64,000 bases of DNA, taken from positions 248,001-312,000 of the forward strand of contig WUJK01000015.1 in assembly GCA_011317545.1 (NCBI GenBank). The letters are read 5' to 3'. Shown here piece by piece: positions 10,141 to 21,280 of this stretch. This stretch comes from Coniella vitis. Lineage: Eukaryota > Ascomycota > Sordariomycetes > Diaporthales > Schizoparmaceae. Made by a program: the position numbers and the translations under genes. Below the pieces are notes generated by a model. The model searched no databases. It saw nothing but the letters and a program-made list of their open reading frames with translations, and was not told the origin of the DNA. How positions within the stretch are numbered: position 1 is the stretch's first letter; the number at the start of each line of letters is the position of its first letter.

Positions 10141-12136
10141 TTATGGCACTTGAGCAGGCAATACCTGACCCTCACACTTGCCAAACCCAAACAAAACCTC
10201 CTTTGTCTCGGAATCTCGACACCACCCCTCAAACACAACCTGGTCTCCGTCCAACAGGAACGTCTCAGCAATGCCCTCGGGCGCGCTCGACAGCTTGTTG
10301 GCTGGCACTTTGCGCTCAAAGAGGCACCCAAGGCCTGTCTTTTCGCCTGCTTCGTTTGTCCGCTGGACATGAGATGATGGCAATTTTGTGAGTCAGTGAA
10401 AATACTTGGCTTGGCTCTTGTGTTGTTGTTTTATAGGCTTCTTCGTGTTCTCAACTCACCGCACTTGATATAGTTCCCGTTCCAAATAAATCTCCAGTCG
10501 AGAGGCCCTCGCCGGCACTGCTCAGATGAGCCAGTTGCTGGAAGGGCGTCCAGTAAAGCTCGGCCAGATTACTCTCCGTCACCGTGTAGGTCTTGCCGTC
10601 TCCTAGATTCCGGGATCAATCGTCAGTCACATCTTGTTCCTTGACCAGGCTCGCATCTGGGATAGCACAAGCTGCTTCCAATACAGGCTTTGCTTGAGAC
10701 CCGTTGCCTTTGGTGTGTGATTGCAGGACCGAAAACGGAGGGCAAAAGAACTCAAGAAGAAACTCACTGATGATCTTCACTGTAAGCTCAACATCAAACG
10801 TCGCCTGCTCTTCCTCCTCCGCCTTCGACTGCAAATGCTCCAAAGCCTCCAGTCTCCCCTCTCCCAGCTCCTCCTCCCCTTCCTCCTCTTGCAACTTCTT
10901 CTTCTTCGCCTCAATAACATCCTGGTGCCGTGGCGCCGCAGCCTGCTGCAGTGCCTCCAGCGGCACAATCCACGGCGAGATGGACGTCGCAGACCCCTTT
11001 CCATGGAACGGGCCCAGCGCAGACCCCATTTCAAAGATTTGCGTCGCTCTCGCAGACCAGTCGTTCAGCAAGACCATGCCAAAGATCTTGTCGTAGGCGT
11101 TGTCGGCGGCGGCGGCACCACCCAGGGTGAGACGCTCGCCGCGCGCAACGGGCTCGCTGAGGAAGACGCCCATTTCGAGCTCAAAGTCCATGGCCACTTC
11201 GGGCTGCAGCCTCGGCTTGGGCTTTGCTGGTGAGGAAGAAGAAGAAGGAGGAGGAGAAGGCGAGATGAAGAGTGGCGGCGCGGGTGCGGCGAAGACGCCG
11301 CAGGGGCGTTTGAAGGAAGTGCCTGAGACGACGAGGGACGAGGTGCGGCCGTTGTAGGCCATGGGCGCGGCGAACCAGCTGGGACTGATGTTGATGCGGC
11401 CTTGGGCGGCTACGCTGCACTAGAGTGGCGTGTTCGAGGTTAGTAAAGATGGGCTTTGTATATGCCTACAGACTGTGTTGAGATCCCATTCATGTTTTAC
11501 TCGTTTCACGAGCCATCGGTTAGCAAGAGAAGCGAATGCCTTCCCCCCCCCTTTCCGCAATGCAAACGCGAGAGTAGTCACTCGCTAGAAGGGAACAATT
11601 GCAAAGAGTCGTGGCACTCACATTGCTCGTATGTTCCAAAGAGCAGTAGAAATCTGTAAAGTTCCTCGTATCCATCGGAAAGTGGTTCACGACGTCCGCC
11701 AAAGGGATCAACGCGGACTTTGGCAAGTGGGAGTGTCCGGCTACGAGACTTTCAGCAAGCACCTTGCGGACCTCCTGGCGTGTTGACCGAGGGAGAGCGG
11801 CAAAGGCATTGAGATATTCCTTCAGATACAGACATGTCGTTGTCAGCTTGCATGTATGGCAACGGATTCACTTCAGAGAATACAAGAACTCATCGTGGCT
11901 CTTGAATGCATTCGGAACCAGCAGAAGGAGAGAAACAGCCTACTCACCCGGTCAAAAACGTTCTGCTCCAGCCCGTGCACCGCAGAAAACACTCCCTCGG
12001 TATACAGTACGCTCAGATCGATCGCATGGTCCTCGAGCACAGTAGCGCATCGCTTGGCTGGGTTATCTTTCGAGGAAACAACGCCGTAGGGGAGGTTCTT
12101 GATGGTGAAGGGGGTTTGTTCTTTGGCTGAGCCCAT
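10141..12136 (-). CDS. fahA: Fumarylacetoacetate hydrolase (fumarylacetoacetase), divergent
   Basis: Splits fumarylacetoacetate into fumarate and acetoacetate, the last step of homogentisate (Phe/Tyr) breakdown. Five exons (12136-11948, 11819-11622, 11419-10768, 10602-10460, 10362-10141), all in phase, give 467 aa. The N-terminal domain opens FTIKNLPYGVVSSKDNPAKR. The catalytic domain shows AMAYNGRTSSLVVSGT, the metal-site MDFELEMGVFL, GMVLLNDWSA, GPFHGK, ELYWTPFQQLAH, LFGTGTISS and DGDQVVFEGWC. It is about 40 residues longer than usual because of a Pro/Ser insert before FELE and a Glu-rich insert after SPWIVPLEAL. GKGSAT replaces the common GKNFGT, so this may be a cluster paralogue rather than the main housekeeping copy. 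Splice sites are all GT-AG; no disabling change is seen. Its former partners to the left are broken. Confidence 0.85.
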
Positions 12137-12843
12137 GTTGAGAGGCCCTCTTGTAATTCAATATGTCGGTATTGTTGCCTCTGCGCAGGGGAATCTTGGC
12201 TTTGTCCTTTTGGATTATGCGAATGATGCACAATGTATTCACCTCGACAGGCAGTTTCAATCGCGCCCAAGTAAGACATTATAGGAAAAAAGGAGATCAG
12301 CCGTTAGATATTCATGAAATATAGGTTCACGGGTGGGGAAGTGCGCGCATCGGGGTTGTACAAGCTTCGGAGAGCGAGGGCGCCACGGCGAATCCCGCCA
12401 ACGCCTTGATAGATGAGACCAACGGAGCAAAGTCGGTGTTGGCACGGAAACTGCATACGGATTCGGACAAGGACGCAGACTACGAATGCAATCTCTGCCC
12501 GTTGGTCACACTGTTGCTTGAGATGTGTTTTGTTCTGGCAAATGGTTAAGAACATGTGGTCAAGCTTGACATATTTCTGCATGGATCCATGGGTATATTA
12601 TGATTATTGATATCCGAAATGATTTGAGACGCTGTGGTAAAGATCAGCCGTCTACTTACTTTTACAATGTTGTTTCCAAGAACCGTTGCTGAACCTGGTG
12701 CGTGATAAAACACCAGTGAGTGAAGACGACCAGGTAATACTTGTGAGCCTTTCCAATTAGCCGAGTCTTGCTGGGCCCCCTATCCCCCATAATAGAACGC
12801 CGAGTAAGTTTTCCATATATGCAACTTTATCTTTCACTGGTGA
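12137..12843. other. Intergenic between fahA and HET gene
   Basis: No convincing gene. A minus-strand ORF at 12304-12582 was considered, but it has no recognisable family and ordinary intergenic composition. Confidence 0.45.
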
Positions 12844-14772
12844 TCAGAGCCACGATCCCGCCTTCGTCAACACGGACGTTCGCGTAGATCCATCACTTCC
12901 CCGTGACGGGTGCGTCCATCTCCTGGGCGAAGGCATCCACGACCCGACTCGGCCACCATCAAACAGCGGCGCCCTTGACTCTCCTGCTGCCCTCGGCGTC
13001 TCTGTATGGTTTCCATTCCAGCAAATCTCGCCAATACCCCACCACGATACCGTGGGAAACACCACATTCATCTCGCCTGGCCACGACTGGACCACGATTC
13101 CCGTGCGCCTTCTCCCCTTGCGCGCCTCCAGACGTGCATGCTGCGGCGTGCGCGGAGTCACGGCCAATTGCGCGCACCACTGCGCCAAGTTCTCGGGCAG
13201 GCTGCCTATGCCCGTCCCAGCCTCGTCAGGAGAACTCCTAATGTACTCGTCTGCAAACTCAAAGAGCCGGCCCCATGGCGCGGGATACTTTTGTGCATCG
13301 AGCTCCGAAAACACAAGAGACCAGATGGCATGGGTGCGCCCTTCTTGCGGAGCCGAGTAGAGCTCGCAGATGATGAAGAAACGGATATGTGTGCGTTTGT
13401 GGCGCGCTGTAGGAGCAGCGGCGCCGTGGCCGGGGTGGTAGAGACGTATGTGGACGATGGCATGATAGCGCAGGCCCGCTTCGCTGATGAAGCACTTGGC
13501 CGGTGCGTTCCAGATGCTGGAAGGCCGGACGGTGATGGAGGCGACGTCGAGGTGTGGGGGCAGGTCGAGCGTGAAGCGGACCGACTGCAGCCGGTGCTGG
13601 ACGCGGTTCGACTCGCGGGATGTGGTGTCTTTGTTTATGAGAAAGGTCGCTGGCGGTGTGGTGGAAAGAAGAAGGCGGCTGCTGCTGTTGTCGTTGTTGT
13701 GATGGTGGTAATAGAGTTCGGAATGGCGATGTCGGTAGAAGCCCACCGTTGTCTTCAAGAGGCGAATGCCGATTTTGCTGCTTTCAAGGCCCTTTCCCAC
13801 CAGCTGGGAGCCGACAAAGAGGATGTAGTCGTCCCCTTCCACCTCGGCGAGCGACGTCCGCATGCGCAGCCCCGAGTTCGTCACGGTAAACTCCAAGTTG
13901 AGTTGCAGAGAATGATCCATGATCACTTCGCGACAGTTTGCAAACTCCGCAGGTGAACGGGCCAGTATGCCTCTGTACGTCTGGCTCTTTTGTAGCGGTG
14001 CGGAGGAGCCGGCTGTCTCGTCCTCGGGCCGACTCGTCCAGGCAAACAGTGTCATGTCGTTGCTCCTCTTCATAATCTCCTCTTGCAAACGAAGAAATGC
14101 TCTGCTACCTTCGCCGTAAATGAGGCTCATGTTGACATCAAAGATGCCGAGCAGACAATATGCAATGTCTTCTTCACGCGTTGTTTGACGCCCAGCAGCC
14201 CACGACATCTTCCTCCCGACCGGCGTCCGGTGTAACAGCGTACTGTCTTCCAGCACGGTGACATCAATGCCCGTAATGGTGCAGATCTCGTAGCTTCGCA
14301 GACGCTTGCCGCCATGATCGTTCCATTCGCGGTCGTAAAACGTCAGGCGTTTGGGGCCAATCAGCTCTTGCAAGGTCCACCCCCTGGTGAACCAGCGGCA
14401 TCGTGGCAGCAAAGGGTCTGGGAATTCCGGTGCGTGCGCGGGAAAATCGGACAAGTACACGAGGCAAGTGGCGGCCTTTTGATACCAGGTGAACATGGAG
14501 TTGATGGCCTCTGTCAGTTCCGCACTGCTTTCCTTGTTGATGCAGCAGGCGTCTACCCACGCATAGTGCAGGCCCTTGGTCTTTGCAGTGTGGCAGGCTC
14601 GTTCGATCTTGGCGAAGCCTTTGTGTCTGCGGCGTACTTCCGGATCTGCATGGCTCCAGATCTGGAATGTGACTTCTTCGTCTTCCCAGGTGTGAGAGAG
14701 GATGGCATATGGGCGTGCATCAGGACTCGAGAATTCTTCGAGCGCCAATGTCGTTGTGTTGATGAGACGCAT
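12844..14772 (-). CDS. HET-domain (heterokaryon incompatibility) protein
   Basis: Single-exon gene of 642 aa starting MRLINTTTLALEEF, the classic HET opening; the frame extends upstream only with GTG, so the ATG at 14772 was chosen. The HET domain (about 1-250) shows YAILSHTWEDEEVTF, the KIERAC and YAWVDACCINK block, RGWTLQELIGPKRLTFYD, EDIAYCLLGIFDVNMSLIYG and FLRLQEEIMK. Proteins of this type trigger cell death after non-self recognition or act in TIR-like, NLR-like immune circuits. The rest is a divergent C-terminal region with no motif I recognise. Oddity: near 12945-12960 another frame reads VDAFAQEMDAPVTGK and stops, which looks more like a natural HET-family end than the basic Arg/Ser tail of the main frame. 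A one-base shift near the 3' end is therefore possible. The function assignment rests on the family only. Confidence 0.88.
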   Translation of the reverse strand: MRLINTTTLALEEFSSPDARPYAILSHTWEDEEVTFQIWSHADPEVRRRHKGFAKIERACHTAKTKGLHYAWVDACCINKESSAELTEAINSMFTWYQKAATCLVYLSDFPAHAPEFPDPLLPRCRWFTRGWTLQELIGPKRLTFYDREWNDHGGKRLRSYEICTITGIDVTVLEDSTLLHRTPVGRKMSWAAGRQTTREEDIAYCLLGIFDVNMSLIYGEGSRAFLRLQEEIMKRSNDMTLFAWTSRPEDETAGSSAPLQKSQTYRGILARSPAEFANCREVIMDHSLQLNLEFTVTNSGLRMRTSLAEVEGDDYILFVGSQLVGKGLESSKIGIRLLKTTVGFYRHRHSELYYHHHNNDNSSSRLLLSTTPPATFLINKDTTSRESNRVQHRLQSVRFTLDLPPHLDVASITVRPSSIWNAPAKCFISEAGLRYHAIVHIRLYHPGHGAAAPTARHKRTHIRFFIICELYSAPQEGRTHAIWSLVFSELDAQKYPAPWGRLFEFADEYIRSSPDEAGTGIGSLPENLAQWCAQLAVTPRTPQHARLEARKGRRRTGIVVQSWPGEMNVVFPTVSWWGIGEICWNGNHTETPRAAGESRAPLFDGGRVGSWMPSPRRWTHPSRGSDGSTRTSVLTKAGSWL

Positions 14773-17700
14773 TGCGAGTGACGGTGGCCGTCTGGCCACG
14801 TGGGTCAGAGAGCAGCATCAAGAGCCCAGTCGAGTGATGGAAAGGGAGATCTAGAGAGACTGTGGAGGGAGGGCTGACGTTGCGCAACGAACTCCGCTTA
14901 CGCGGAGCAAGCCACATTCCTGTACTGTACTGCCGTAGCATGCAAGCCCTCGGGAGGGCGGTACTTGGCGGTTCAAGGAGACTGGCATCGTACAGACGAG
15001 CCCAGGGCGTTCCTGACGGTCCTGTCAGGGCGGTCAGCAGTAAGCCCTAACGCAAAGGGGCAAATATCAGCGTCCAAGGTTACAGTGCCCTGAGTGCTAC
15101 GCATTTGGCTGTTGATCTCTGCCGTAGGATTCATTCCATCAGCCGAATGTGAGTGGCAGTAAGGTCTTGCTAATCGAAACACCAGCCCCTTGCTGTGGAA
15201 TTCTGTCTCTACTTGAGATCCTGTGGCGAAATCAGAAGCCCGTACCGACCGGTGCGTGCGACTCCCCAACAGCCAGTACCTGACCACGATGCGCTCCTCT
15301 TTCACATCCGGCAGCGCAACTTCATGGACAAGAGTGTACTCCTAGACTTGAAGATGTTCTCATCAACATCGTTTCTGGGCTTGATGTGCCACGTATAAGC
15401 CCGCGGTGAGGCCATTCGCAAACCTCGGCAATCTTTGGCTTCGCTTTAGAAAAGCCCCTGATGGTGCTTCTCTATGGCTGCTCAGACATTAGTCCACTGA
15501 CCAGCTGCTCTCTCTGAAGTCGCTCACGGAGCTGAGATGCATATCGGGCGGTATGCTCTCGCCCTCTCCAGGCTCAGCTAGTCAACAAGAACATTCATAA
15601 CTTGAATCGGTCGATGGTATCACGCCGTCTTGATACTATCCATCCCCACATCATGCTCATCCGGTCGGGACCCACGATATAGACGCCTCGTGCGTCTACG
15701 GCTTGCTTGGGAAAGAGACTTTCCGCCGAGACGCGCTTTGGTTTAGCCACGTATATACTGTCCTTGTTGAGGTCGGAAAGATTCTATGTTGCAAGACTCG
15801 AGGCTCCTTCTCGTTCAACAGACCGAGGCGAGAGCTGAAGAATGAAGCAGGTACAGTCTTTTTCCAACCAGCACAGGCATCAAGTGTGCTTGGGCGATCA
15901 GCCAACCGACTCGCAGTCCTTGGTTCACCAACGCAGATGAGCTCGGAGACTTATTCCTCTGCATGGTCCAAATATCGGCTTTTTGAAAAGGATTTACTTA
16001 TAGAATAAGTTAAACTGGGAGAATCTGGTCTTTCCATACGAAGAGCCAAGTCCAAGTGACCCAGTGGGATAGCCTGTCAGTACCGGACGGCAACTCTTAA
16101 ACGATGTTAGCCCAGACTAGGCATACTTGAGAGAAGCCAGAAAGTCAGATTGTTACTAACCAAGCAGGACAAGATGAATTATCGAAGCGCGCCAGCTGCT
16201 TCCCGACAATTCAACGCAGAGAGACAAGGGAGAAAGCTGTTCAGTAGAAGATCGATAGCAGGGCCAGCTAGCAATGAGACTACCTACCTAGGTATTGGGT
16301 GGTGAGTCCAAGGTTACTAGATAGTGTTTGAGACCGTTCGGGCAAAGTCATTTTAGACACTATGGCCCGGCCCGGCCCGTTTCTGGCTAGTAAAAAGTCA
16401 AGCAAGTGCTATGAAAACTTGAAACATGCTGTGTAAGATCCAAGACCCAACCTCAAATACCTACCCGAGTGAGTAGTTTCCAACTTGAGCGGAGCAAATG
16501 TATAAACAGCAATTTAAAGTACAAGTTGTCTTTCCAATCCCCCTCGGGAGGGGTGCACGGAGCTCTGTAACAGACCATATCGGTTGCAGATAGTCTTTAA
16601 TCGGGGCTCATTCCATTGACTATGATCGACCTCTTAACAAGAAGCGTACTAAACCCACTTTGGCCATCGACTCTTCAGGTGCCTCGACAAGCGCCTCTTC
16701 TCACACTAGGATCAGATTGCACCAGGGGAGGACTCTCAACGGCTTTGGTTTGTTCTAGCAGGATGTCTTCGAGGACAAGGAAGAAGCCGTCAAGAGGAAG
16801 GAAGAGGGAACGACAAGCATGTGAGAAGGAGAGGGGATTCTCAGAAGAGAAGATGACAAGAAAGCGAAAGCAATAGGAGCAGTGAGCGAGAGACTTCAAA
16901 GACAAGGGAGAAGAAGCGCGGAAAGAAGCTCAAACAGTAACGGGGAGGCGTTGAGATGTGGTGGATACTTGAAGATAGGCGCGGGTTGCTGACTATCACG
17001 ATGCTGTCACCGTCAATCCGCGGTCGTCAGAGGAACTATTCTGGGCCTTTGCCCATTAGAATCCTTGTTGTCCCGTGATATCTCATCCAGCTGCTAATGC
17101 TCCAAGTCAATAAAGAATACAGCACCCTGCGACGTCGAGGCTGCCTTTCGTGACAGCCCATATTCAAAGCAGATCACGAAGCGGGTGCATATCAGAATTG
17201 GTCTCTGATGGATTCAAGCAAGAGGTTCGCTTTGATTTGAATTGAAGTAGTGGCTGCTCCGGCCTTGAAGCCAGAAAGCGTTGGTGGTCAGCAAGCCAGA
17301 TGATAAGCTGCCCTATCTACTATAGTATTACCATCTTGCTGACATAACCCCGTTGCCATGCTGCAGGACCGGCCCGCCTCCCGCCCGGGCTCGGGTTTAT
17401 TGTCCATCTGCCATCGAAATGTGGTCTTCGGCAGAAAAGCACCCGACCAGTCTGCGAATCCAACAAGCGCTCCAGTGGAAGGAATGGGAAATAGCTGGTA
17501 ATTGCGAGCCTTTTTATTATGATTGGGGAGAAGAACATAGTGTCATTGCGTTTTACCTCTCCTTTCCTCCTGCAGAATTGGTTTCAAACGAGCTTTGTAC
17601 ATAGTAACATGATAGCAGCAACAGAGAGTCAGGTCACAGACGTCATCATCTCCACCCTTGCCAGCAGCAAGTCGACCTCGATTCACATCACCAAGAGCTT

Positions 17701-18383
17701 TCTGCAATCTGCAAGCTCGAATCTCTAGCATCAGTCACGTAGCTTTTTGATGAGACAAGAATATGGAAAGGGGGACGGGACAGAAAAGCCAGAAAGAAAC
17801 AAGATAAAACAGCAGGACCGAGAGCCAAGACCTAGATACTCAAAAGCAAAAGGGGTTTGATGAAAGAGTGCTGCCGTGCTGCTGCACGTGCATCACCAAA
17901 AAACCAAAGCTTCCAGGGCCCTTTAGCAGCACCCCCAGCCCCCAGCCCCCGGCCCAGCCCAGCCCAGCTCTTGCAGCGCCAGAGTACTAGTACTATGTAA
18001 GCCCTATCGCCAATCTCGGCACTAGGTACTTAGGTAGCTCCGCAGAATTGCAGGGTGAGAGACTCCCGGCAAACAGGACAAGAACGTCACTCTTTAAGGG
18101 TCCAACTCTCACTTCCCAGTTACCCAAGAGCTGCCTTTTTAATGTACCTGTCTACATCATAAGAGTCTCCAACCAGTCAAGATCTTGTTATACTCAACCT
18201 CTTCACCTTTCTGCTGGGTTTCTCTGTGTGGTACTGTCAAACCCCAGAGAGGGGAACTGAAAATCAACAATCAACCCACCAGCTCTTTGGCACAGCCCAT
18301 CATCCGACACTTCATAACCGCCAACAAACCCTCCCTTTTCTCACCCATCTCAGACTCTCTCTTTCATACATACACACATCAAC
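14773..18383. other. Intergenic, 3.6 kb
   Basis: No supported gene. It contains TACTATGTA motifs at 17598 (reverse) and 17991, a C/G-rich CCCAGC-type repeat at about 17930-17970, and short GGCCC repeats near 16366. The segment before 18384 is pyrimidine-rich, as expected for a fungal 5' region. Confidence 0.5.
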
Positions 18384-19169
18384 ATGCTCAGGTGGTATGT
18401 ACAGACAGAACCAAACCACCACTCTTTCCGAGACCATGCATTCTTGAAGAACAAACAGCTAACTTTTCCTTCTTTCTCACACACAAAAAGGTACCAAGCA
18501 AGGCTGGCCAGCAGGCCCCTCCTCACCCAAGCAGTCACAACCGCCATACTCTGTGGCACCGGCGACGCCATTGCCCAGCAAGCCGTCGACAAGAAGGGCT
18601 TGGAAAAGCATGATCTCGCCCGAACAGGCCGTATGGCTTTGTACGGAGGCGGTATGTATTGTTCTGCCCATTCCCCGGCATGTCGCTTTTCTATTCCTAC
18701 CTCTGTAGAAGGAAACGAGAAGAGCCGGTTTTTTTTCTTTCTCCAACGACGAATCTACATCCACGCCCTCATACGTACACTCAAACTAACAAGGGTTCCT
18801 GGTTCGCCTTTTCACCAAAAAACAGCCGTCTTTGGCCCTGCCGCAGCCACTTGGTTCAAATTCCTCGCCCGCAACGTGAACCTCAAATCCGCAAACGCCA
18901 CCATCGCCGCGCGCGTCGCCCTCGACCAAGGCGTCTTCGCGCCCTGTGCCATTGGCATGTTTCTCAGCAGCATGGCGGTGCTCGAGGGCGGCAGCGTCAG
19001 CGAGAAGCTCGACAAGAATTACAAGAATGCGCTGACGACGAACTACATGGTCTGGCCGTTTGTGCAGGCTGTGAATTTTAAAATGGTTCCACTGGAGCAC
19101 CGCGTCTTGTTTGTGAATGTGATTAGCATTGGATGGAATTGTTATTTGAGTTATTTGAACAGCTCTTAG
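18384..19169 (+). CDS. sym1: Sym1/Mpv17/PMP22 family mitochondrial inner-membrane protein
   Basis: Small integral membrane protein homologous to yeast Sym1 and human MPV17, which supports mitochondrial metabolite balance and ethanol or heat stress tolerance. Three exons (18384-18394, 18491-18651, 18826-19169) give 171 aa. The first exon is only 11 bp (MLRW start), a common arrangement in this family. Visible features are YQARLASRPLLTQAVTTAIL, GTGDAIAQQ, RTGRMALYGG, a GPAAATWFKFL segment, ALDQGVFAP, and the C-terminal signature NYMVWPFVQAVNF followed by VPLEHRVLFVN and IGWNCYLSY. All family blocks are present and in phase. It is convergent with UAP1 across a 478-bp spacer. Confidence 0.92.
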   Translation: MLRWYVQTEPNHHSFRDHAFLKNKQLTFPSFSHTKRYQARLASRPLLTQAVTTAILCGTGDAIAQQAVDKKGLEKHDLARTGRMALYGGGMYCSAHSPACRFSIPTSVEGNEKSRFFFFLQRRIYIHALIRTLKLTRVPGSPFHQKTAVFGPAAATWFKFLARNVNLKSANATIAARVALDQGVFAPCAIGMFLSSMAVLEGGSVSEKLDKNYKNALTTNYMVWPFVQAVNFKMVPLEHRVLFVNVISIGWNCYLSYLNSS

Positions 19170-19647
19170 GCCCGGAGAGGGGGGGAATCGGTTCGGTTCA
19201 CAGCGGAGGAAAGAAACGAGGGGGGGGGGGGTTTGTTTCATGACAGAAAGGTGTGAGTGACCTCTGATGGACACGGTTCGCAATTTGGTAACAGAGACAG
19301 CACTTTGAGCCCAGGCTTTCACTTTCTTGGGCATGTGGTGGAAAGATGTCTTGCGTTGGTTGTCCTCATCTGAATAGCGCATAGCGTGGAGGCGTTGGCA
19401 TGGTGAGCATATCCAAGCGTAGAGCGATGGATCAATAACACAGACGCCTGGAATGATTGTCATAGTACCAAAGTCACTGACAGCAGGGGTGACCCAAAGC
19501 AAACTGCATCAAGGGAGATGATTACTGATCTTCAATTCTCAAAAATATTCGCTCCATATTGCTTGATTTAACAATTTTGTAATTTGCGCTTATACCCTAC
19601 CTTTATCAAAGGGCTAAAATCCAACGAAAACCCAATCTGCGGCCTCT
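19170..19647. other. Convergent 3' intergenic region
   Basis: Shared 3' flank of sym1 and UAP1 with a G-run near 19220-19230 and AT-rich sequence around 19520-19600. No gene seen. Confidence 0.5.
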
Positions 19648-21280
19648 CTACTTTTGCTCCGCTGGGTCGGACACGACAGCCGGGAGGACGATTTCCTTGC
19701 CCTTGAGATATTCCAGACCCTCACCAGCCTGTTGGACGCAAAATCTGTCAGTTGAACTGGTTCTTCTTCAAGAGGGGGGAAACAAAGAGGCATGACTCGT
19801 CCAACAAGTCGTAAACAGGCGGTTTGGCAACACTTACATAGCTCACAATTGGCGAGACTTCGACACCATCACCCTCGCCCGTCACAACACCACCCGCGGC
19901 CTCAACCCATCGTTGGCCCTGCTGCATGATATCTCTCTTGCTGGTATCCGGGTCGTCTTCACCCGTACCCCTCGCGTTCTTGAGCGGGGAGAACTCGTCC
20001 TCGCGGCGTACCTCCAAGCAGGCAAACTTGCTGAGCTCCAACATGGGGAAGACGTCAAAGACAAACTGCTCCAGCTTGATGCCGTTGGGCTTCTCGGGCT
20101 TGACCGTCTCACCCGAGGACAGGTCGACGTAAGGGATCTTCTTGCGGGCAACGTGGTGGGGCAGGTTCTTTGCCCAGCGGGGAATGGTGTCGAGGAAGGC
20201 AAAGCTGTAGTAGTGGTTGACAATGTTGGCCGCGCGGAACTTGAGCACGTCGGGCTGCTTGGCGTCCTGGGCCTCGGCCGTCTCCTGGTCAATCTCGCTG
20301 TACTCGACCACGTCGGGGCGGCCGTTCTTTTGCAGAATCAAACCAACCGACTCGGTGGCGTTGCGCTTGCGCACGACCTTGGTCGCAATGTCGACGTCCT
20401 TGGCGGCTGCGAAGCCCGTGAAGATGGGGTCGGCCACCTTGACGAGACAGTTGTCGACGCAGTACGCGTGGATGTGCTCGATGCCGCGCTTGCGCATGTC
20501 GCCCAGCACGGGCGAGACGACGAGCGCCTGGTAGATGCCTCCGTTGCCGTCGGGTGCCACCGCAACCTTGCCCTTGCTCTCGAGCAGAATCTTGCCGTCG
20601 TTGGAGATGCACGGCAGCACGCCCTGCTCGAAGATGAGCACGTTCTCCTTGTCCAGGCCAAAGTACTTGTTCTCCTCAAAGAAGGCCTCCGTGGGGCCCC
20701 GCGTCGGCCCGCTGGTCATGACGTACCAGGGCACAACAACCTTGGACTCGGTCCCGGCGTGCTTGGCTGCCAGGACCTCGAGCCGGCGGATCCGCTCGGC
20801 CTGGATCTGGAAAAGAGACTTGTGCGAGGGCAGGCCAATGTCGAAGCAGCCCTTGGGCGCCGAGCTGCCCAGACGCGTACCCTGGCCACCGGCCATCAGC
20901 ACGACGGCCACCTTGTTCTGCGCGGTCAGGTCGAGACCGGCCTTGTACCATTTCTCGAGGTCGGCGGCGTCCGAGTCGAGGATGCTAGCCGTGGCTGACT
21001 CGGGGAGGGGCTCGAGCTCTGCCTTCTTGCCATCGTCGGCCGGGGGGTGGAGGGCCTTTTGGGTGATGGTGTTGATGTATTCGGGGTCGAAGCCTTCCAG
21101 TTGGTGGTACAGGCGGGCCTGTTCATCTGTCGAGAGGGAGTCGTAGAAGGCAAAGACCTGGTCCTGACCGGCCTGCTCGTACTTTTGCTTGAGGGCCGAC
21201 ACTTCGTCCTGGGAGGGCGTGCGAGGGGGCGCGTCCTTGACGGTCGTGCCAATGTGGAGGGTTTGCTTGATGGCTTCCAT
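19648..21280 (-). CDS. uap1: UDP-N-acetylglucosamine pyrophosphorylase
   Basis: Makes UDP-GlcNAc from UTP and GlcNAc-1-phosphate in the cytosol, supplying chitin, GPI anchors and N-glycans. Two exons (21280-19838 and 19728-19648, 109-bp intron) give 507 aa. The nucleotidyltransferase signature VVLMAGGQGTRLGSSAPKG is present (about residues 125-143), followed by WYVMTSGPTRGPTEAFF, the uridine-binding VAPDGNGGIYQAL, HAYCVDNCLVKVADP, GLILQKNGRPDVVEYSEI and the FVFDVFPML/EFSPLKNA blocks. The upstream reading frame is open by chance; MEAIKQTLH at 21280 was chosen because it matches the family N-terminus. The C-terminal exon reads AGEGLEYLKGKEIVLPAVV and ends in a short acidic/basic tail. Essential, single-copy function is expected. 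It is divergent from the DNA glycosylase gene. Confidence 0.95.

Noticed and set aside
9576..10391. 271-codon plus-strand frame as one intact gene
   Set aside because: Only its middle matches a monooxygenase C-terminus. The first part is antisense to the regulator region and the last part is antisense to the fumarylacetoacetase exon, so it is a chance fusion.
13006..13956. 316-codon plus-strand frame
   Set aside because: Antisense shadow of the HET gene.
19913..20998. 361-codon plus-strand frame
   Set aside because: Fully antisense to UAP1; high GC at third positions keeps the shadow frame open.
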